Assembly: GCA_900543035.1 (NCBI GenBank) | Contig: UQPV01000005.1 | Span: forward strand, 11,071 to 75,070 | From: an uncultured Solobacterium sp. | GTDB lineage: Bacteria; Bacillota_I; Bacilli_A; Erysipelotrichales; Erysipelotrichaceae | Length of the DNA stretch: 64,000 nucleotides | Reading direction: 5' to 3' | In this document: positions 62,439-64,000 of the stretch, piece by piece | Layout: each line of letters opens with the position of its first letter | Numbering within the stretch: the first letter of the stretch is position 1 | Notes under the pieces: generated by a model | Seen by the model: the letters and a program-made list of their open reading frames with translations, nothing else | Told to the model about the DNA's origin: nothing | The model's database searches: none | Translations under genes and position numbers: made by a program

Positions 62439-63167
62439 TTATACAACTCCCTCTTTTATAAGCTCCTTTTTATTCAGCAATATTTCACTGATAACAGAAA
62501 TCAGATATGAATAAGCGATATATTTCATCATGACCATGCTATACTGCAGCAGATTCAATCGATCAAGAAAAAGCAGCCTTATCACATCAATATCACTAAA
62601 CAATATCTGTTTTCCGGTCATTCGAAACAAAACAAATAAAAGCATACAGAAGATACACAAGATCATTGCGGCTTTGACCTTTGAATATGTACCTAAATAA
62701 ACCAGAAAATATACTGACCCGATAATTGCATACGCACACGACCAAAGCATCACATTCAGCAGTGTTCCTATCAGATACCACTTCGTAATAGCATGATCCA
62801 ATAAATGAAATTGTATTCCTGCTAAAATGATCTGCATAATTACAATCACAGATGAGAATATTACGGCATGCAAAACTATTTTTTTAATTACATTTTTTCT
62901 ATATTCTTTCTTTGTGCATCTCACACAACAGTATATATTATATTCCGGTATTTCAATTGATAATATGAATACATAAAATATAGCATAAATTGCCGTCAGA
63001 TATACAATATTGGTAAACCCAGAGTTCATCGATAAAATATCAAGCAATTCTTCTAGATTCACGTTTGATTCTACATATCGATATGACACATACCATCTCA
63101 ACAATAAAAATAAGATAAAATAAATATAGAGGCAAATCGTTTTGTTTTTTCTTTTTATTTTTCTCAC
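62439..63167 (-). CDS. ABC transporter permease-like membrane protein (AT-rich cluster)
   Basis: A 242-residue protein with about six membrane segments and a basic N-terminus (KIKRKNK). No conserved motif lets me name the family; position directly before the ATPase suggests an ABC-2-type permease. The GTG start overlaps the stop of the previous gene (GTGA) and has AAAGGA 6 bases upstream. Confidence 0.65.
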   Translation of the reverse strand: MRKIKRKNKTICLYIYFILFLLLRWYVSYRYVESNVNLEELLDILSMNSGFTNIVYLTAIYAIFYVFILSIEIPEYNIYCCVRCTKKEYRKNVIKKIVLHAVIFSSVIVIMQIILAGIQFHLLDHAITKWYLIGTLLNVMLWSCAYAIIGSVYFLVYLGTYSKVKAAMILCIFCMLLFVLFRMTGKQILFSDIDVIRLLFLDRLNLLQYSMVMMKYIAYSYLISVISEILLNKKELIKEGVV

Positions 63168-63862
63168 AATATGTCCTTTCGCTGCATTTTTTTAATCCCC
63201 ATAAAGATGATGATCATACCAATAAGCAATTCCAGCACCATAACTGTATATGGAGAGATCATCAGTTGATCTATTCGATTATACATTGCCACATTTGGCA
63301 GCAGCAGATAGTAAACAAGATCAGGGATATTTTTCATCTGACTTAAAACATCTCCAATACTTAACGATAATATAAAATAGAAACAAACAAACAATACGGC
63401 CTGCTGTGGTCCATAAAACAATTCAATATACATCATGATATTAATTAATAACCATTCAAGCAATATATATATGAACATCGAATGAACTAGAACTTCCATA
63501 TTTTCTATATAAACTTTACCAAAAGATAAATAAGCAATTATTACAAATCCTATTATCTTACAAATTTCAAATACGAATATTTTTTTAAGGATATGTAATT
63601 CTAAATTCATATAAATCTTCGTTCTATTCTTATTTCTAATAATTGAATAAACAACGTCATTTTCAACATAGGTACAAAAATCGCGAAAAAAACTGACGGC
63701 AAATAATACCATACTGCTGAAGTGAAGCATGTAAAAAATTGAAAAGTCCTGAAATGAAACGCCAAAATAAAGATATTCAAACATGCCAAAGCTTCTTGAA
63801 CCATACAAATAAGAACATAGGATAATTGCCGCAATGATGTAACCATTCTTCTTAATCCACAA
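63164..63862 (-). CDS. ABC transporter permease-like membrane protein (AT-rich cluster)
   Basis: A 232-residue protein with about six membrane segments. It starts with a TTG (63862) that overlaps the end of the upstream partial frame, with only a weak ribosome site, so translation is probably coupled. It resembles its downstream neighbour in size and layout. Likely a second permease of the same transporter. Confidence 0.62.
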   Translation of the reverse strand: MWIKKNGYIIAAIILCSYLYGSRSFGMFEYLYFGVSFQDFSIFYMLHFSSMVLFAVSFFRDFCTYVENDVVYSIIRNKNRTKIYMNLELHILKKIFVFEICKIIGFVIIAYLSFGKVYIENMEVLVHSMFIYILLEWLLINIMMYIELFYGPQQAVLFVCFYFILSLSIGDVLSQMKNIPDLVYYLLLPNVAMYNRIDQLMISPYTVMVLELLIGMIIIFMGIKKMQRKDIL

Positions 63863-64000
63863 TTTTCAACACATCTCTTTTCATAAATATTTTTTTTCCT
63901 AAATAATAAGCCAAATACATCAATACTCCATATTTTAATATGCTCCACGCACAGTCCAGATATGGAATTGGTAATATAAATCCTCGATAGTCAAATAATT
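63852..64000 (-). CDS. C-terminal end of a further AT-rich cluster gene (partial)
   Basis: An open frame enters from the window edge and ends at a TAA (63854..63852) after 48 codons. It has a hydrophobic stretch (GVLMYLAYYLG) and a basic end (KKIFMKRDVLKIVD), like a membrane protein. Base composition and overlap with the next gene place it in the same operon. Confidence 0.55.
   Translation of the reverse strand, partial: LFDYRGFILPIPYLDCAWSILKYGVLMYLAYYLGKKIFMKRDVLKIVD

Overview
The window looks like an origin-proximal piece of chromosome from a spore-forming, gut-type Bacillota, possibly of the class Erysipelotrichia (inferred from gene content and order; no 16S gene is present to test it). 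Spore formation is suggested by yabP-yabQ and by a BclA-like collagen protein beside a glycosyltransferase. Origin proximity is suggested by the tadA-ffs-dnaX-ybaB-recR block and by two perfect 16-bp parS sites. A host-glycan lifestyle is suggested by a 2145-residue GH89 enzyme, a 1728-residue GH20 enzyme and a glycosylasparaginase. No rRNA, tRNA, CRISPR, prophage or insertion sequence was recognised. Most genes lie on the minus strand.

Layout. 0-1.1 kb: yabP-yabQ-ftsB/divIC. 1.2-3.5 kb: CPBP membrane protease and rarA (plus). 3.5-8.6 kb: an operon of a heterodimeric ABC exporter, a glycosylasparaginase and CutC. 8.7-11.1 kb: a LytTR regulatory operon in which the histidine-kinase functions look split over two proteins, with a G11 tract at the 5' end of the sensor gene. 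11.4-15.2 kb: ROK kinase, then nrdD-nrdG. 15.5-18.2 kb: ECF sigma factor, response regulator, histidine kinase. 18.2-23.5 kb: CoA-disulfide reductase/rhodanese, then tmk-holB-ricT-rsmI. 23.8-28.2 kb: yggS, glycosyltransferase, collagen-like spore-surface protein, MATE pump with an attenuator-like leader. 28.5-33.3 kb: binding lipoprotein, YesM-type kinase, YesN-type regulator, lipid kinase. 33.5-39.9 kb: GH89. 40-44.2 kb: DUF1294 protein, tcdA, miaA, mutL. 44.4-49.5 kb: GH20. 49.9-52.4 kb: mutS. 52.7-55.8 kb: rodA/ftsW-type gene, CYTH protein, NAD kinase, gamma-glutamylcyclotransferase-like protein. 55.8-59.2 kb: recR, ybaB, dnaX (with a probable -1 frameshift site), tadA, SRP RNA. 59.3-61.7 kb: GNAT acetyltransferase and serS with a T-box leader. 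61.8-64 kb: an AT-rich ABC transporter cluster that looks acquired.

How the parts fit. The GH89 and GH20 genes share an almost identical operator (two 9-bp direct repeats exactly 20 bp apart, just upstream of the -10) and a closely similar C-terminal helical module and membrane anchor. The neighbouring binding protein/YesM/YesN system is the natural candidate regulator, which would make this a glycan-sensing and glycan-degrading locus. Several convergent gene pairs share one terminator whose stem contains one or both stop codons.
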